The notes beneath the pieces are model-generated. The model had not been told where the DNA came from. It worked only from the letters and a program-made list of their open reading frames with translations, and ran no database searches. From CAZTPH01 sp031552655 (GTDB lineage: Bacteria; Pseudomonadota; Gammaproteobacteria; UBA9339), in contig JAVBML010000002.1 of NCBI GenBank assembly GCA_031552655.1, forward strand, positions 1 to 15,104: a DNA stretch of 15,104 bases, written 5' to 3'. Of this stretch, positions 1 through 7,755 are shown in pieces. Numbering within the stretch: position 1 is the first letter of the stretch; each line of letters starts with the position of its first letter. The position numbers and the translations under genes were made by a program.

Positions 1-188
1 TGCCGAAGGATATTATCACTCACAGTGCGATCATGTTTACGCAGCGCACTTATCCTCGCCTCTAATTCACTTTGGGTAACAATGCTATTATCCACGGTAA
101 CCGCAATTTTATCTGCAACAACCAGAATGGTTGTAGATAACCATAGTATCAATGCTGCAAAGTACCTTCCAATGTTTACTATTTTCAT
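1..188 (-). CDS. surA: SurA periplasmic chaperone / peptidyl-prolyl isomerase, N-terminal part only
   Basis: This gene runs off the left edge of the window; about 62 N-terminal codons are visible. They encode a short basic start, a hydrophobic signal-peptide core, and then a mature N-terminus beginning near ADKIAVTVDNSIVTQSELE. That matches the start of SurA, the periplasmic chaperone that escorts beta-barrel proteins such as LptD to the BAM machinery. The ATG lies 3 bases after the lptD stop codon, so the two are almost certainly co-transcribed, as in the widespread lptD–surA operon. The parvulin isomerase domains would lie outside the window and cannot be judged. Assignment rests on the N-terminal match plus synteny. 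Confidence 0.88.
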   Translation of the reverse strand, partial: MKIVNIGRYFAALILWLSTTILVVADKIAVTVDNSIVTQSELEARISALRKHDRTVSDNILR

Positions 189-191
189 AGA

Positions 192-2702
192 CTATCTCTT
201 AGAAAAATTATCTTCAAAACCCCTTACCTGCTCTGCCAATAGATTATGAATACTACCAAATGCAACGTCACTAAATCCCTTAAACAAAATTTGGATATAA
301 TAGCGAGAATCATAGTTTTTTTGATCATTGCTACCAATGCCAATAAAATTCCTTCCATAGCCAATGCGCATACCCCAGCAACAGCCATTGTATTCTAAGC
401 CACAAAAATGGCTCTGGGCTCTTCCATAGCTAGTATTATAGTTCAAATTTCCCATAAAACTCCAATTACGCCATACCTGCCAATAAAAAGAAACTCCAAT
501 GCGACTTAAGTTGATGGATTCACTGTGTTGTAACTGATCACCCTGGAGAACATAATTATACCACAAATTTAGCACGTGGCCATGGTCCCGTTTATACTGC
601 AAGTTAAAATTTGCTGTGTTAATGCGATGGTAGCTAGGATCCCAGGCAATGTCCATGCTGCCATTCAACTGAGCTCCCATGTTGTATTGAATGCGCCCTA
701 CGATGGGTGATAAATGTTCATTACCTAGAGGATCGGGATTAAAAGGTATAAAAGCAGAACTATGATCCTCTATGAAAACGCTGTGTTTCTTAAACGCCAG
801 TAACTGGCCAATGCTAGCACTAAAACATTCATGGCCTTTTTCATCTAAAAATCTACTGGTAAGTGCGACTGCTAATTGATTAGCATCGCCAATTCTATCC
901 ACTCCTAAAAAGCGATTGCTCCGAAAAAGCTGACTAAAATCAAAGGGGGGTAAATAGGTATCAAAAATAGGGACCTCATTTTGATCGCGGTGGGGAACCA
1001 ACAAATAGAATAACCTTGGTTCCAGAGTTTGTTTATAGTGACTACCAAAGAAATATATCTCCCTGCTAAATGCAAAATTACCATCGAGAGAAAATATGGG
1101 ATAGATTCTAGCTACACTACTTGGTACCCCAGAGATACCGCTATGGATACGATCATAGAGTCCATAGCCAATGCCCTGTAATTCGACCCTGGGAATAAAG
1201 GCACCACCCTTCCAATGTAGGGGTTTACTAATGGTTTGCGCTAGAGCTAATCGTGCACCATCTACCACGGTTCTATCATAATATCCCTTTTTCCCATGGG
1301 AAAAATTTACAATTTCACTATCAAAATGGTAGTCAAATCCTGAATAAAAATTAGGAAACTCCCCGGCAAAATTCAGCTGAGGTAATCTCCTATATTGCTC
1401 CTGAGTCTTACCATGAGTTATGGGATGTAAGGTCTGGAATAACTGCAATCTACTCAGGAAATACCAATGCTCATCGGTGTAACTAACATCCAGACGATTT
1501 AGCAATTGATCACTGTCCACCACTCTATGAATACCGGGAAAATCTTGAATAAAATAATCATCGGTTACATAGTTAACATCAAGACTAGCTAACCAATGAT
1601 CATTAAAAGTTAACCGATTTTCCAATCCTAGGGAACCACGAAAGTCTTTACTATCTCTGAGAGCTTTCAGTGCCCTCTGGTCATAGCTAAACAAAGCAGT
1701 ATCGCGGAAATTTCTGAAAGCACGGTCCCGGGGAATATAGCTAACTTGGGCATGACCTTGGTTGTGCGTAGTTAGGTAACGAAATTTACCGCTGGTAAAT
1801 AGGCCGCGCTTGGCAAATATCTCTGGAGCCAGGGTAAAATCATAGTTAGATGCTAAATTCAAATAGTATGGAAAGTCTATGCTATAACCAGACTTCGAAG
1901 AATAGGTAGGAGCGGGGGTTAGAAAACCACTTTTTCTTTTCCGATCCAAGGAAAAACTAAAGTAGGGCATATAAAATACAGGGACTTTCCTAACATAGAA
2001 AATCGCATTGCTAGCAACGCCGCGATTTTCATTGCGATCCAAAATCAGAGTATTACTCCAAATGTACCACGGTGTAACATCCGGCGGACAGGTACTATAG
2101 GTTGCTTTTTTACATCGCAGTATGCCACTCTCTTCGCTATAAATTTCCTTGGCTCTCCCCCAAACATTAACAAGTCCCGCGGAGGTATCCGCTAGTAATC
2201 GATAAATACCATCGGTTGCGTGATATTTCTTTTGGCTAAAATCCAATTTCCCCTTGGTGGAGATAAGTAATTTACCATGTTCGCTAAATCTAACATCACC
2301 GAATAAATCAGCGTGTTTAATTTTACCCGTTTCATGATCTCGAAAAAACTCTATCCTATCAGCAAATAATTCCCTCCCCGGCTGCTTTAGTATCACACCA
2401 CCATGCAATAAAGATTCACCACTTTGCTTAAAATAGGCAGGACTGTGGGAAATAACTTCAACGGGAGCATCCATCACTGGCAATGGTTGCGGATATTTAA
2501 TAATATCCGATGCTTCCTCATAGTAGCCGCCACATAAAAAATCATTTCTCTTTCGAATCCAACCTAAAATTTCATTGTAATTTCCATTCTGGATAATCTG
2601 AGCCTTGGTAACATTTCTAGGAATTTCCTCAATTTTATCCGCAGCGATAGCACCTAAAGCTGGTAGCAAATAGAAAAATGGCATTAATAATAAATATTTC
2701 AC
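192..2702 (-). CDS. lptD: LPS-assembly outer membrane protein LptD
   Basis: LptD is the outer-membrane beta-barrel that, with LptE, inserts lipopolysaccharide into the outer leaflet. The 836-residue product has a signal peptide (residues 1 to about 21, ending near AIAA), an N-terminal OstA/beta-jellyroll region at roughly 85–200, and a long barrel domain rich in alternating aromatic strands. Cysteines fit the disulfide pattern known from E. coli LptD: C57 near the mature N-terminus, C205 in a YSTCPP motif, and an adjacent pair C774–C775 near the C-terminus. C197 is an extra one. The start is GTG, because the frame is closed upstream by the TAA of the esterase gene, 15 bases before it. No strong Shine-Dalgarno is visible, so translational coupling is likely. 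surA follows immediately. Confidence 0.96.
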   Translation of the reverse strand: MKYLLLMPFFYLLPALGAIAADKIEEIPRNVTKAQIIQNGNYNEILGWIRKRNDFLCGGYYEEASDIIKYPQPLPVMDAPVEVISHSPAYFKQSGESLLHGGVILKQPGRELFADRIEFFRDHETGKIKHADLFGDVRFSEHGKLLISTKGKLDFSQKKYHATDGIYRLLADTSAGLVNVWGRAKEIYSEESGILRCKKATYSTCPPDVTPWYIWSNTLILDRNENRGVASNAIFYVRKVPVFYMPYFSFSLDRKRKSGFLTPAPTYSSKSGYSIDFPYYLNLASNYDFTLAPEIFAKRGLFTSGKFRYLTTHNQGHAQVSYIPRDRAFRNFRDTALFSYDQRALKALRDSKDFRGSLGLENRLTFNDHWLASLDVNYVTDDYFIQDFPGIHRVVDSDQLLNRLDVSYTDEHWYFLSRLQLFQTLHPITHGKTQEQYRRLPQLNFAGEFPNFYSGFDYHFDSEIVNFSHGKKGYYDRTVVDGARLALAQTISKPLHWKGGAFIPRVELQGIGYGLYDRIHSGISGVPSSVARIYPIFSLDGNFAFSREIYFFGSHYKQTLEPRLFYLLVPHRDQNEVPIFDTYLPPFDFSQLFRSNRFLGVDRIGDANQLAVALTSRFLDEKGHECFSASIGQLLAFKKHSVFIEDHSSAFIPFNPDPLGNEHLSPIVGRIQYNMGAQLNGSMDIAWDPSYHRINTANFNLQYKRDHGHVLNLWYNYVLQGDQLQHSESINLSRIGVSFYWQVWRNWSFMGNLNYNTSYGRAQSHFCGLEYNGCCWGMRIGYGRNFIGIGSNDQKNYDSRYYIQILFKGFSDVAFGSIHNLLAEQVRGFEDNFSKR

Positions 2703-2717
2703 TTTACAAACATACCA

Positions 2718-3410
2718 TTAACCATGGACATCCTTGCTTACTATGGAACGCAACCATTGACCTAGATCACCTAGCTCCCGACCACAAATGCTATGGCCCA
2801 TGGAGTAAGTAAATAACTTGGCGCCGTAGCCAAGCTTGGTAAGATGCTCATAGCTTTCCCGGGATCGATAGCTAGGAACCACCATATCTTCCATACCATG
2901 TCCCATAAAAATTGGCGTGCCCCCATTTACACTATCCTTTGCCAAGGCAATACTTTTTTCGGCAGCTAACCAGGCTGACAAAGACACAATGCCGCCCAAT
3001 CTATACTCACACCTAAGAGCAGTGTATAAAGCCATAACTCCCCCCTGGGAAAAACCAGCCAGAACAATTTTATTGCTAGGAATTCCTCGTTCAATCTCTC
3101 GCTTTATTAATTCCTCAATGAGCACCGCAGAAGCTTCCATACCTAAAATATCATCCCGATTACGGGCATCGATGGTCGTGGCTGTAATATCAAACCAAGC
3201 TCTCATTTCCGCGGCACCGACAGCGGTAATTTTTCTCCTGGGAGCATGGGGAAAGACAAAGCGCATATTTAAATCCCGAGGGATGTCCAGCGGTTGTTTT
3301 CCTTCGGTAACCATGAAATCGTAGCCATCGGCACCTAGGCCATGGAGACAAATGAAGGAGTATTTTGCGTCTTTTTGTGTATCTATTTCTATAATCTCTA
3401 GCATAGTCAT
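2718..3410 (-). CDS. Alpha/beta-hydrolase esterase (phospholipase/carboxylesterase family)
   Basis: This 230-residue protein belongs to the small cytosolic carboxylesterase/lysophospholipase family (relatives include YpfH and bacterial carboxylesterase II). Its features in order are the oxyanion-side LHGLGAD motif at 22–28, the nucleophile elbow GFSQGG at 119–124 with Ser121, an acid residue Asp175 in GMEDMVV, and His206 in MGHSI. These make a complete catalytic triad. There is no signal peptide, so it should act in the cytoplasm on short acyl esters or lysophospholipids; the true substrate cannot be read from sequence. It is the first gene of a leftward operon with lptD and surA. The start may be the ATG ending at 3410 or the one ending at 3404 two codons later; neither has a clear ribosome binding site. 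Confidence 0.9.
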   Translation of the reverse strand: MTMLEIIEIDTQKDAKYSFICLHGLGADGYDFMVTEGKQPLDIPRDLNMRFVFPHAPRRKITAVGAAEMRAWFDITATTIDARNRDDILGMEASAVLIEELIKREIERGIPSNKIVLAGFSQGGVMALYTALRCEYRLGGIVSLSAWLAAEKSIALAKDSVNGGTPIFMGHGMEDMVVPSYRSRESYEHLTKLGYGAKLFTYSMGHSICGRELGDLGQWLRSIVSKDVHG

Positions 3411-3419
3411 TACTTTATG

Positions 3420-3449
3420 GTATCATGATTAACGGATCACAAATTCCAA
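3420..3449 (-). promoter_or_regulatory. Candidate promoter for the esterase–lptD–surA operon
   Basis: On the minus strand, TTGGAA (3449–3444) and TGATAC (3425–3420) are separated by 18 bases and resemble sigma-70 -35 and -10 boxes. Transcription would begin almost at the esterase start codon, implying a very short leader. It lies in the 81-base divergent gap shared with lptM. The match is modest and no other promoter in the gap is clearer. Confidence 0.3.
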
Positions 3450-3491
3450 GAGCCAAGGAATGTTATTTAATTTACAATTGTTTTTATAAAT

Positions 3492-3641
3492 ATGCGAGTC
3501 AAAATAGTAAAAAATCTCATGATCCTAGGTACCGGTGCAGTGCTGTTAATAATTTTAGGTTGTGGCCAAATGGGGGGGTTGTATCTACCTCATACATCAG
3601 ATAACAGCCATAGCCAGAAATCCAATCCATGCCATCCATAG
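3492..3641 (+). CDS. lptM: LptM (YifL-type) small outer-membrane lipoprotein
   Basis: This 49-residue gene is easily missed. It encodes a basic N-terminus (MRVKIVKN), a hydrophobic segment, a lipobox-like ILGC with the lipidated Cys at residue 24, and then CGQMGGLYLP. That last stretch is the hallmark of the LptM/YifL family (typically CGQKGPLYLP). Signal peptidase II would cleave before Cys24, leaving a 26-residue lipoprotein in the outer membrane. In E. coli, LptM associates with the LptD/LptE translocon and promotes correct LptD disulfide formation. Here it is divergent from lptD itself, across an 81-base gap. Its end overlaps the following glycosyltransferase start by 13 bases in another frame. 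The ATG at 3492 has no clear ribosome binding site. The Lys usually found before Gly-Pro is Met-Gly here. Confidence 0.8.
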   Translation: MRVKIVKNLMILGTGAVLLIILGCGQMGGLYLPHTSDNSHSQKSNPCHP

Positions 3642-4435
3642 CCACCATTATTATTACTAAAAATGAAGCGCATAATATAGAAGCTTGCATTAATTCTGTT
3701 CTATGGACCGACGAAATTATTATAGTTGATGCCCATAGCACCGATGGCACCCAGGATATTTGCAGAAAATTTGAACCTCAGGTTAAGCTTTACATTATGG
3801 ATTGGCCAGGTTACGGGGCTCAAAAAAATCGAGCCATGAAGCTAGCAACGACAGAGTGGCTGCTATTTTTAGATGCCGACGAAAGAGTAACCCCTGAATT
3901 ACGGCAAGAAATAGAGCTAAAACTCAAAAAAACCGAATCATCCATAAGTGTATATAGAATTCCTCGTCAAAATTATTTCCTTGGCAAAGCACTAAAATAT
4001 TGCCGTGGTAAAGGTGAACGCCAATCCGCTAGACTTGTGAGAAATGGCAAGTGCAATTTTTCCCTGGACCTCGTACATGAAACGATCCAAACTGAAGGAA
4101 GCAGTGCTAATCTTCGTCAATGTTTGAATCATTTTTCCTACAATAGCTTGGAAAATCGCATAGAAAAAATGAATTTCTACTCCTCTCTAGGTGCATTAAA
4201 ATTAGTACAGTGCGACGCAAAATCTAGCTTCGGCAAGGCATTGCTAAAAGCACTTTGGGCATTTGTACGTACCTATTTTCTTAGGCTGGGATGCTTTGAT
4301 GGTTGGCCGGGTTTTATTATTGCCCTTAGTAATTTCGAGGGCACTTTCTATAAATATGCTAAAGTAGTAGAACATCGCATGGTCCACAAGCCTTCAGAAA
4401 CAAACCAATTTAGTAAAAAACCATCATCGTCCTAG
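3629..4435 (+). CDS. waaE: LPS core glycosyltransferase, family 2 (WaaE/KdtX-like)
   Basis: This 268-residue GT-A-fold glycosyltransferase begins with ATIIITKNEAHNIEAC, continues with the nucleotide-binding VDAHSTDGT at 33–41, and has the family-typical DWPGYGAQKNRA stretch at about 58–69. The metal-binding DAD follows at 82–84. The DWPG.GAQKNRA signature is that of WaaE/KdtX enzymes, which add a sugar (often glucose) to the inner core of LPS on the cytoplasmic face. Donor and acceptor cannot be read from sequence. The start overlaps the end of lptM by 13 bases and lacks its own Shine-Dalgarno, suggesting coupled translation. It ends convergently with sufT, about 60 bases away. Confidence 0.87.
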   Translation: MPSIATIIITKNEAHNIEACINSVLWTDEIIIVDAHSTDGTQDICRKFEPQVKLYIMDWPGYGAQKNRAMKLATTEWLLFLDADERVTPELRQEIELKLKKTESSISVYRIPRQNYFLGKALKYCRGKGERQSARLVRNGKCNFSLDLVHETIQTEGSSANLRQCLNHFSYNSLENRIEKMNFYSSLGALKLVQCDAKSSFGKALLKALWAFVRTYFLRLGCFDGWPGFIIALSNFEGTFYKYAKVVEHRMVHKPSETNQFSKKPSSS

Positions 4436-4495
4436 GCTAAAATATCTACAACAATCAACTTAGCCATCGGTGCTTTTCTAACTATGACTACGGAT

Positions 4496-5026
4496 CTATA
4501 GCAAACCCAAATCTAATCTAGCTTGCTCTGACATCATGGAGCGATCCCAGGGGGGATCAAAGATCATCTCAATGGCAACTTCCGTAACACCCACCAAGGC
4601 CAGCAGGCGATTTTTAACATCGGATACAATAAAGGGCCCCATGCCACAACTCGGAGAAGTTAAAGTCATGCGAATTTTAATCCCATGTTTTTGTTCTGCC
4701 AACTCCTCCACTTCCACACCGTAGATCAGCCCCAAATCTACTATATTAACGGGAATTTCCGGATCATAGCAGGTCCGCAACGCAGTCCATATGCTATCTT
4801 CCAAGGAATCACCGGCACCGTTTGACGACACCTCCTGGGGTGGCAAATCCAGAGCATCGGCATCCCGATCCTCTACGCGATACATGGACCCTTGAACTAT
4901 CACCGTAAATGAACCACCCAGTTGCTGCATCACCGCAATTGAAGTACCCTTCGGTAACATTGCTTTGATACCGAAAGGTACTTGAATAACCTCAATGTCC
5001 CTAGTTAATTTGCTTTTTTTTTGCAT
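4496..5026 (-). CDS. sufT: SufT, MIP18/DUF59-domain Fe-S cluster assembly factor
   Basis: SufT proteins combine an N-terminal extension with a C-terminal MIP18 (DUF59) domain and help deliver or mature iron-sulfur clusters. In this 176-residue protein the extension covers about residues 1–75. The MIP18 domain shows DPEIPVNIVDLGLIY at 88–102, TSPSCGMGP with the key Cys127, and the SufT-type tail FDPPWDRSMMSEQAR at 157–170. It is the last gene of the suf operon, 6 bases after sufU; a GGAG lies about 10 bases before its ATG. Its role in cluster trafficking is known from family members, not shown by this sequence. Confidence 0.92.
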   Translation of the reverse strand: MQKKSKLTRDIEVIQVPFGIKAMLPKGTSIAVMQQLGGSFTVIVQGSMYRVEDRDADALDLPPQEVSSNGAGDSLEDSIWTALRTCYDPEIPVNIVDLGLIYGVEVEELAEQKHGIKIRMTLTSPSCGMGPFIVSDVKNRLLALVGVTEVAIEMIFDPPWDRSMMSEQARLDLGLL

Positions 5027-5032
5027 AGCTCA

Positions 5033-5479
5033 CTACTCCGTACTGGTCGTTTGTTTTTCCCCTAGCAAAGCAGCCCGCAAGGTATGCCAAGGAAGAGTAG
5101 CGCACTTTACTCGCATGGGAAACTCAGCCACCCCAATGAGTGTTGCCAATTTTCCAAGGTTATGTTTTTCCTCCAGGTGACCATTTTTTACCATCCCTTG
5201 GAACTCCCTGAATAGGGTCATTACTTCATCTACGGTGTGATTTTTTATGGCATCACTCATTAAAGAGGTCGATGCCATGGAAATGGCACATCCTGACCCC
5301 TGAAAACTAACATCCTCAATGATCCCATCTTTCTCCTTGAGATACAGAGTTACCTGATCACCGCAGAGGGGATTATAGCCCTCCTGTCTGTGACTAGCCC
5401 CGGATAACTCGCGAAAATTGTGGGGTTGTTGGCTATGGTCAATTATAATTTGCTGATACAGTTCGCTAAGATCTTTCAC
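5033..5479 (-). CDS. sufU: SufU, Fe-S scaffold / sulfur acceptor for SufS
   Basis: SufU accepts persulfide sulfur from SufS and feeds the SUF machinery. The 148-residue protein has all the expected metal-site residues: C39 and D41 in NPLCGD, C64 in GSGCAIS, and C126 in KCATLPW. The length is typical. The start is GTG (5477–5479), overlapping the sufS TGA in a GTGA arrangement, which implies translational coupling. The sufU family with an adjacent sufS is standard in Gram-positives and also occurs in some proteobacterial suf operons in place of sufE. No sufE is visible here, consistent with SufU being the SufS partner. Confidence 0.94.
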   Translation of the reverse strand: MKDLSELYQQIIIDHSQQPHNFRELSGASHRQEGYNPLCGDQVTLYLKEKDGIIEDVSFQGSGCAISMASTSLMSDAIKNHTVDEVMTLFREFQGMVKNGHLEEKHNLGKLATLIGVAEFPMRVKCATLPWHTLRAALLGEKQTTSTE

Positions 5480-6699
5480 AATTTTATCGCCCCCCGCAAT
5501 AATTTTCTAACTTTCACCAATTTATTAAATAGAATATCTACCTCTTCCTTGGAATTATAAACCCCAAATGATATGCGCGCAGTGCTACCGAGATGAAAAA
5601 AATTCATCAGAGGCATGGCACAGTGGTGGCCTGCTCGCAGTGCCAATCCTTCGCTATCAAGTATCGTAGCTATGTCATGGGGATGAATGTGATCTAGAAT
5701 AAAAGATATAATACCAATTTTATTGGGAGCACTGCCAATAGCGGTTAGTTCATTCAACCCAGCCAGGACCTCCATGGCATAGTCCAATAGCTGCCGCTCA
5801 TGGGTCATAATCTTTTTCATCCCCAGGGAATCCAAAAAATCCAGAGCTGCTCCCAGAGCAATTACTCCACCCACATTTCCGGTACCGGCTTCAAATTTTT
5901 GAGGAAGACCGGCGAAACTACTGCTCTCCAAGGTTACCCTTTCAATCATACCTCCTCCTCCTTGATAGGGCGGCATGGCATCCAATATCTTTTCCTTACC
6001 ATAGAGTATACCAACACCCATAGGTCCATAGGCTTTGTGGGCAGAAAATGCATAGAAATCACAGTCCAGCGCCCGCACATCGATGGTCAAATGTGCCGCA
6101 GCCTGGGCACCATCAACGAGCACGGGTACTCCGAAATCATGGGCCATTTTACATATCTTCTCCAAAGGATTGATGGTCCCCAAAACATTGGATACATGGG
6201 TAATGGCCACCATCTTTGTGCGCTCACTCAGTAGCCGCCCGTAGTGCTCTAAGTCTAATTCTCCACGATTATCAATGGCTATGGCCACAACTTTAGCTCC
6301 CGTTCTCTCAGCCACCAACTGCCAGGGCACAATATTTGAGTGATGTTCCATGGTGCTAATAATAATCTCATCACCCTGGGTAAAATTTTTATAGCCATAG
6401 CTCGAGGCAACTAAATTAATCGCCTCCGTTGTCCCCCGGGTGAAAACAATCTCGTGGCCATGGGATGCATTGATAAATTTTGCAACCTGATTTCGCACCG
6501 CCTCGTGAGCAAGGGTTGCCTGTTCCGCTAGGCGATAGATACCACGATGCACATTGGCATTTCCCCGGGAATAAAAATTATTCATAGCCTCTATAACGCT
6601 GTGCGGTCTTTGCGTTGTTGCTGCGCTATCAAAATATACCAGGGGAAACTCCGATGTATTTTGAGCAAAAATTGGAAATAGCTGTTTCACTTTGGACAT
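5476..6699 (-). CDS. sufS: SufS cysteine desulfurase
   Basis: SufS is a PLP enzyme that converts L-cysteine to L-alanine and a protein-bound persulfide, supplying sulfur for Fe-S clusters. Visible motifs (numbered from the preferred start) are the VHRG.Y segment near 50, the MEHHSN stretch near 117–122, the PLP lysine K222 in FSAHKAYGPMG, and the catalytic cysteine C360 in RAGHHCAMPL, characteristic of group II (SufS) enzymes. The open frame extends to an ATG at 6711, but that codon sits directly against its GAGGG. The ATG at 6697–6699 is 6 bases after GGAG and gives 407 residues starting MSKVKQLFPIF, close to the usual SufS length, so I chose it. sufD lies just upstream and sufU overlaps the stop. 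Confidence 0.95.
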   Translation of the reverse strand: MSKVKQLFPIFAQNTSEFPLVYFDSAATTQRPHSVIEAMNNFYSRGNANVHRGIYRLAEQATLAHEAVRNQVAKFINASHGHEIVFTRGTTEAINLVASSYGYKNFTQGDEIIISTMEHHSNIVPWQLVAERTGAKVVAIAIDNRGELDLEHYGRLLSERTKMVAITHVSNVLGTINPLEKICKMAHDFGVPVLVDGAQAAAHLTIDVRALDCDFYAFSAHKAYGPMGVGILYGKEKILDAMPPYQGGGGMIERVTLESSSFAGLPQKFEAGTGNVGGVIALGAALDFLDSLGMKKIMTHERQLLDYAMEVLAGLNELTAIGSAPNKIGIISFILDHIHPHDIATILDSEGLALRAGHHCAMPLMNFFHLGSTARISFGVYNSKEEVDILFNKLVKVRKLLRGAIKL

Positions 6700-6726
6700 C
6701 ATCTGCTCCATCCCTCACTAAAATAT

Positions 6727-7686
6727 TCAGGAGTCAATTCTATTGTTATCAAATCTAGGAACATAATCGGTAATCAACCTAGCATGGTGAGGAAATAATT
6801 CAAAAATATCTTTTGCAAAAGCCATGGTTAATGTGGCCATGGCATCCTCCCTAGCTATTCCTCGGGATTGTAAATAAAATATGGCTTCTTGATCCAAACT
6901 GCCAACCGTAGCCCCGTGGTTACATAGCACATCATCGGCATAGATCTCCAATTCCGGTGAACTATTAGCCACAGCCTCATTGGATAATAACAGATTTTGA
7001 TTAACTACTTCAGCCCTACTACCAATGGCATCTCGATGAACTACAACTTTACAATCGAAATTATTTACACTGCTATCACCTAGAATACTCTTCACCAAAA
7101 CATTGCTTGTACAGTTAGGCTGCCCATGTTCCACTAGAATTTTATGTTCCGATTTTTGATCACGGCGGAGCATATCTATGCCCCTAATATTTACCTCAGC
7201 GTGGGTAGCCGCTAAGTGTATCGTGAGCTCTTCCTTAAAATTTTCACCATTACCATGAATAAAATTTTTAACCATTTTACTACCATGACGCTGCTCCACC
7301 ACTGTATTCAAATAACATTGCCCCTCCAATGCTCCCCAGCGATAGCAACATAGATGGCCATTCTCTTTGATCTCTATCTGAGCATCCATCTTTACTGCCT
7401 TGGCTTCGGCGCCAAGAAAAACATACTCTTCGATGGTAGTCACGGAACCGGAAGCTTCCACGAGGAAACGCCAGCGCCGGCAATTTCCTCCGGTAAATAA
7501 AAATAGTAAATGTAGGGGATTTTTTAATTTTAATCCCCGGGAAATTTGCATAGAATCACTGTAAACATTTACTCCCCGCGGCAAATGGGAAAATCGCTCC
7601 TGCAAAACTCCATTTAGAATTACCAATAAGCTGGTATCCGCTAGACGATATTTTTCTACTATCTCCTTGCTGATTAGTGGTAGCAT
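6727..7686 (-). CDS. sufD: SufD, SUF scaffold subunit, shortened at the N-terminus
   Basis: SufD pairs with SufB and the ATPase SufC to form the SufBC2D scaffold on which Fe-S clusters are built. The beta-helix core and C-terminal helical region are recognisable, with the conserved LEIYADDV.C.HGATVG at about 246–262 (C255, H257) and IFYLQSRGI after it. At 319 residues it is about 100 shorter than E. coli SufD (423). The N-terminal helical part is missing, and the stretch between LPRGV and ISRGLKLKNPLHLL is also compressed. The upstream frame closes at a TAA three codons before the ATG, so this is not a start-calling error. No Shine-Dalgarno is visible. It is the first gene of the operon, and sufB and sufC are absent from this side. 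It may be functional or partly eroded. Confidence 0.88.
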   Translation of the reverse strand: MLPLISKEIVEKYRLADTSLLVILNGVLQERFSHLPRGVNVYSDSMQISRGLKLKNPLHLLFLFTGGNCRRWRFLVEASGSVTTIEEYVFLGAEAKAVKMDAQIEIKENGHLCCYRWGALEGQCYLNTVVEQRHGSKMVKNFIHGNGENFKEELTIHLAATHAEVNIRGIDMLRRDQKSEHKILVEHGQPNCTSNVLVKSILGDSSVNNFDCKVVVHRDAIGSRAEVVNQNLLLSNEAVANSSPELEIYADDVLCNHGATVGSLDQEAIFYLQSRGIAREDAMATLTMAFAKDIFELFPHHARLITDYVPRFDNNRIDS

Positions 7687-7697
7687 GTAATTTTATT

Positions 7698-7729
7698 TTG
7701 ACAATTTAACGTTTAGAGCGACTATTATA
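7698..7729. promoter_or_regulatory. Divergent promoter region between sufD and pncC
   Basis: On the plus strand, a perfect TTGACA at 7698–7703 and TATTAT at 7723–7728 are spaced by 19 bases, which is slightly long, and would drive pncC starting near 7735. On the minus strand, the same AT block reads TATAAT (7729–7724), a perfect -10 for sufD about 38 bases before its ATG, with only a poor -35. The two -10 elements overlap, so the two transcripts would compete or share a regulator. No IscR-like box is recognisable by eye. Confidence 0.5.
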
Positions 7730-7755
7730 GCTAAATATAAAATTTAATAAACCCT

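Noticed and set aside
3460..3489. Nine-codon frame (MLFNLQLFL) ending 2 bases before the lptM start
   Set aside because: AAGG lies directly against the ATG, leaving no proper ribosome-binding spacing; such short frames are common by chance.
4435..4465. GGCTAA / TTAGCC inverted repeat between the convergent glycosyltransferase and sufT genes
   Set aside because: The stem is only 6 bp with a 19-base loop and no T-tract on either side, too weak to call a bidirectional terminator.
6700..6711. Upstream in-frame ATG codons for sufS at 6711 and 6702
   Set aside because: Both are too close to the GAGGG or GGAG to be well spaced; the ATG at 6699 gives the standard SufS N-terminus.
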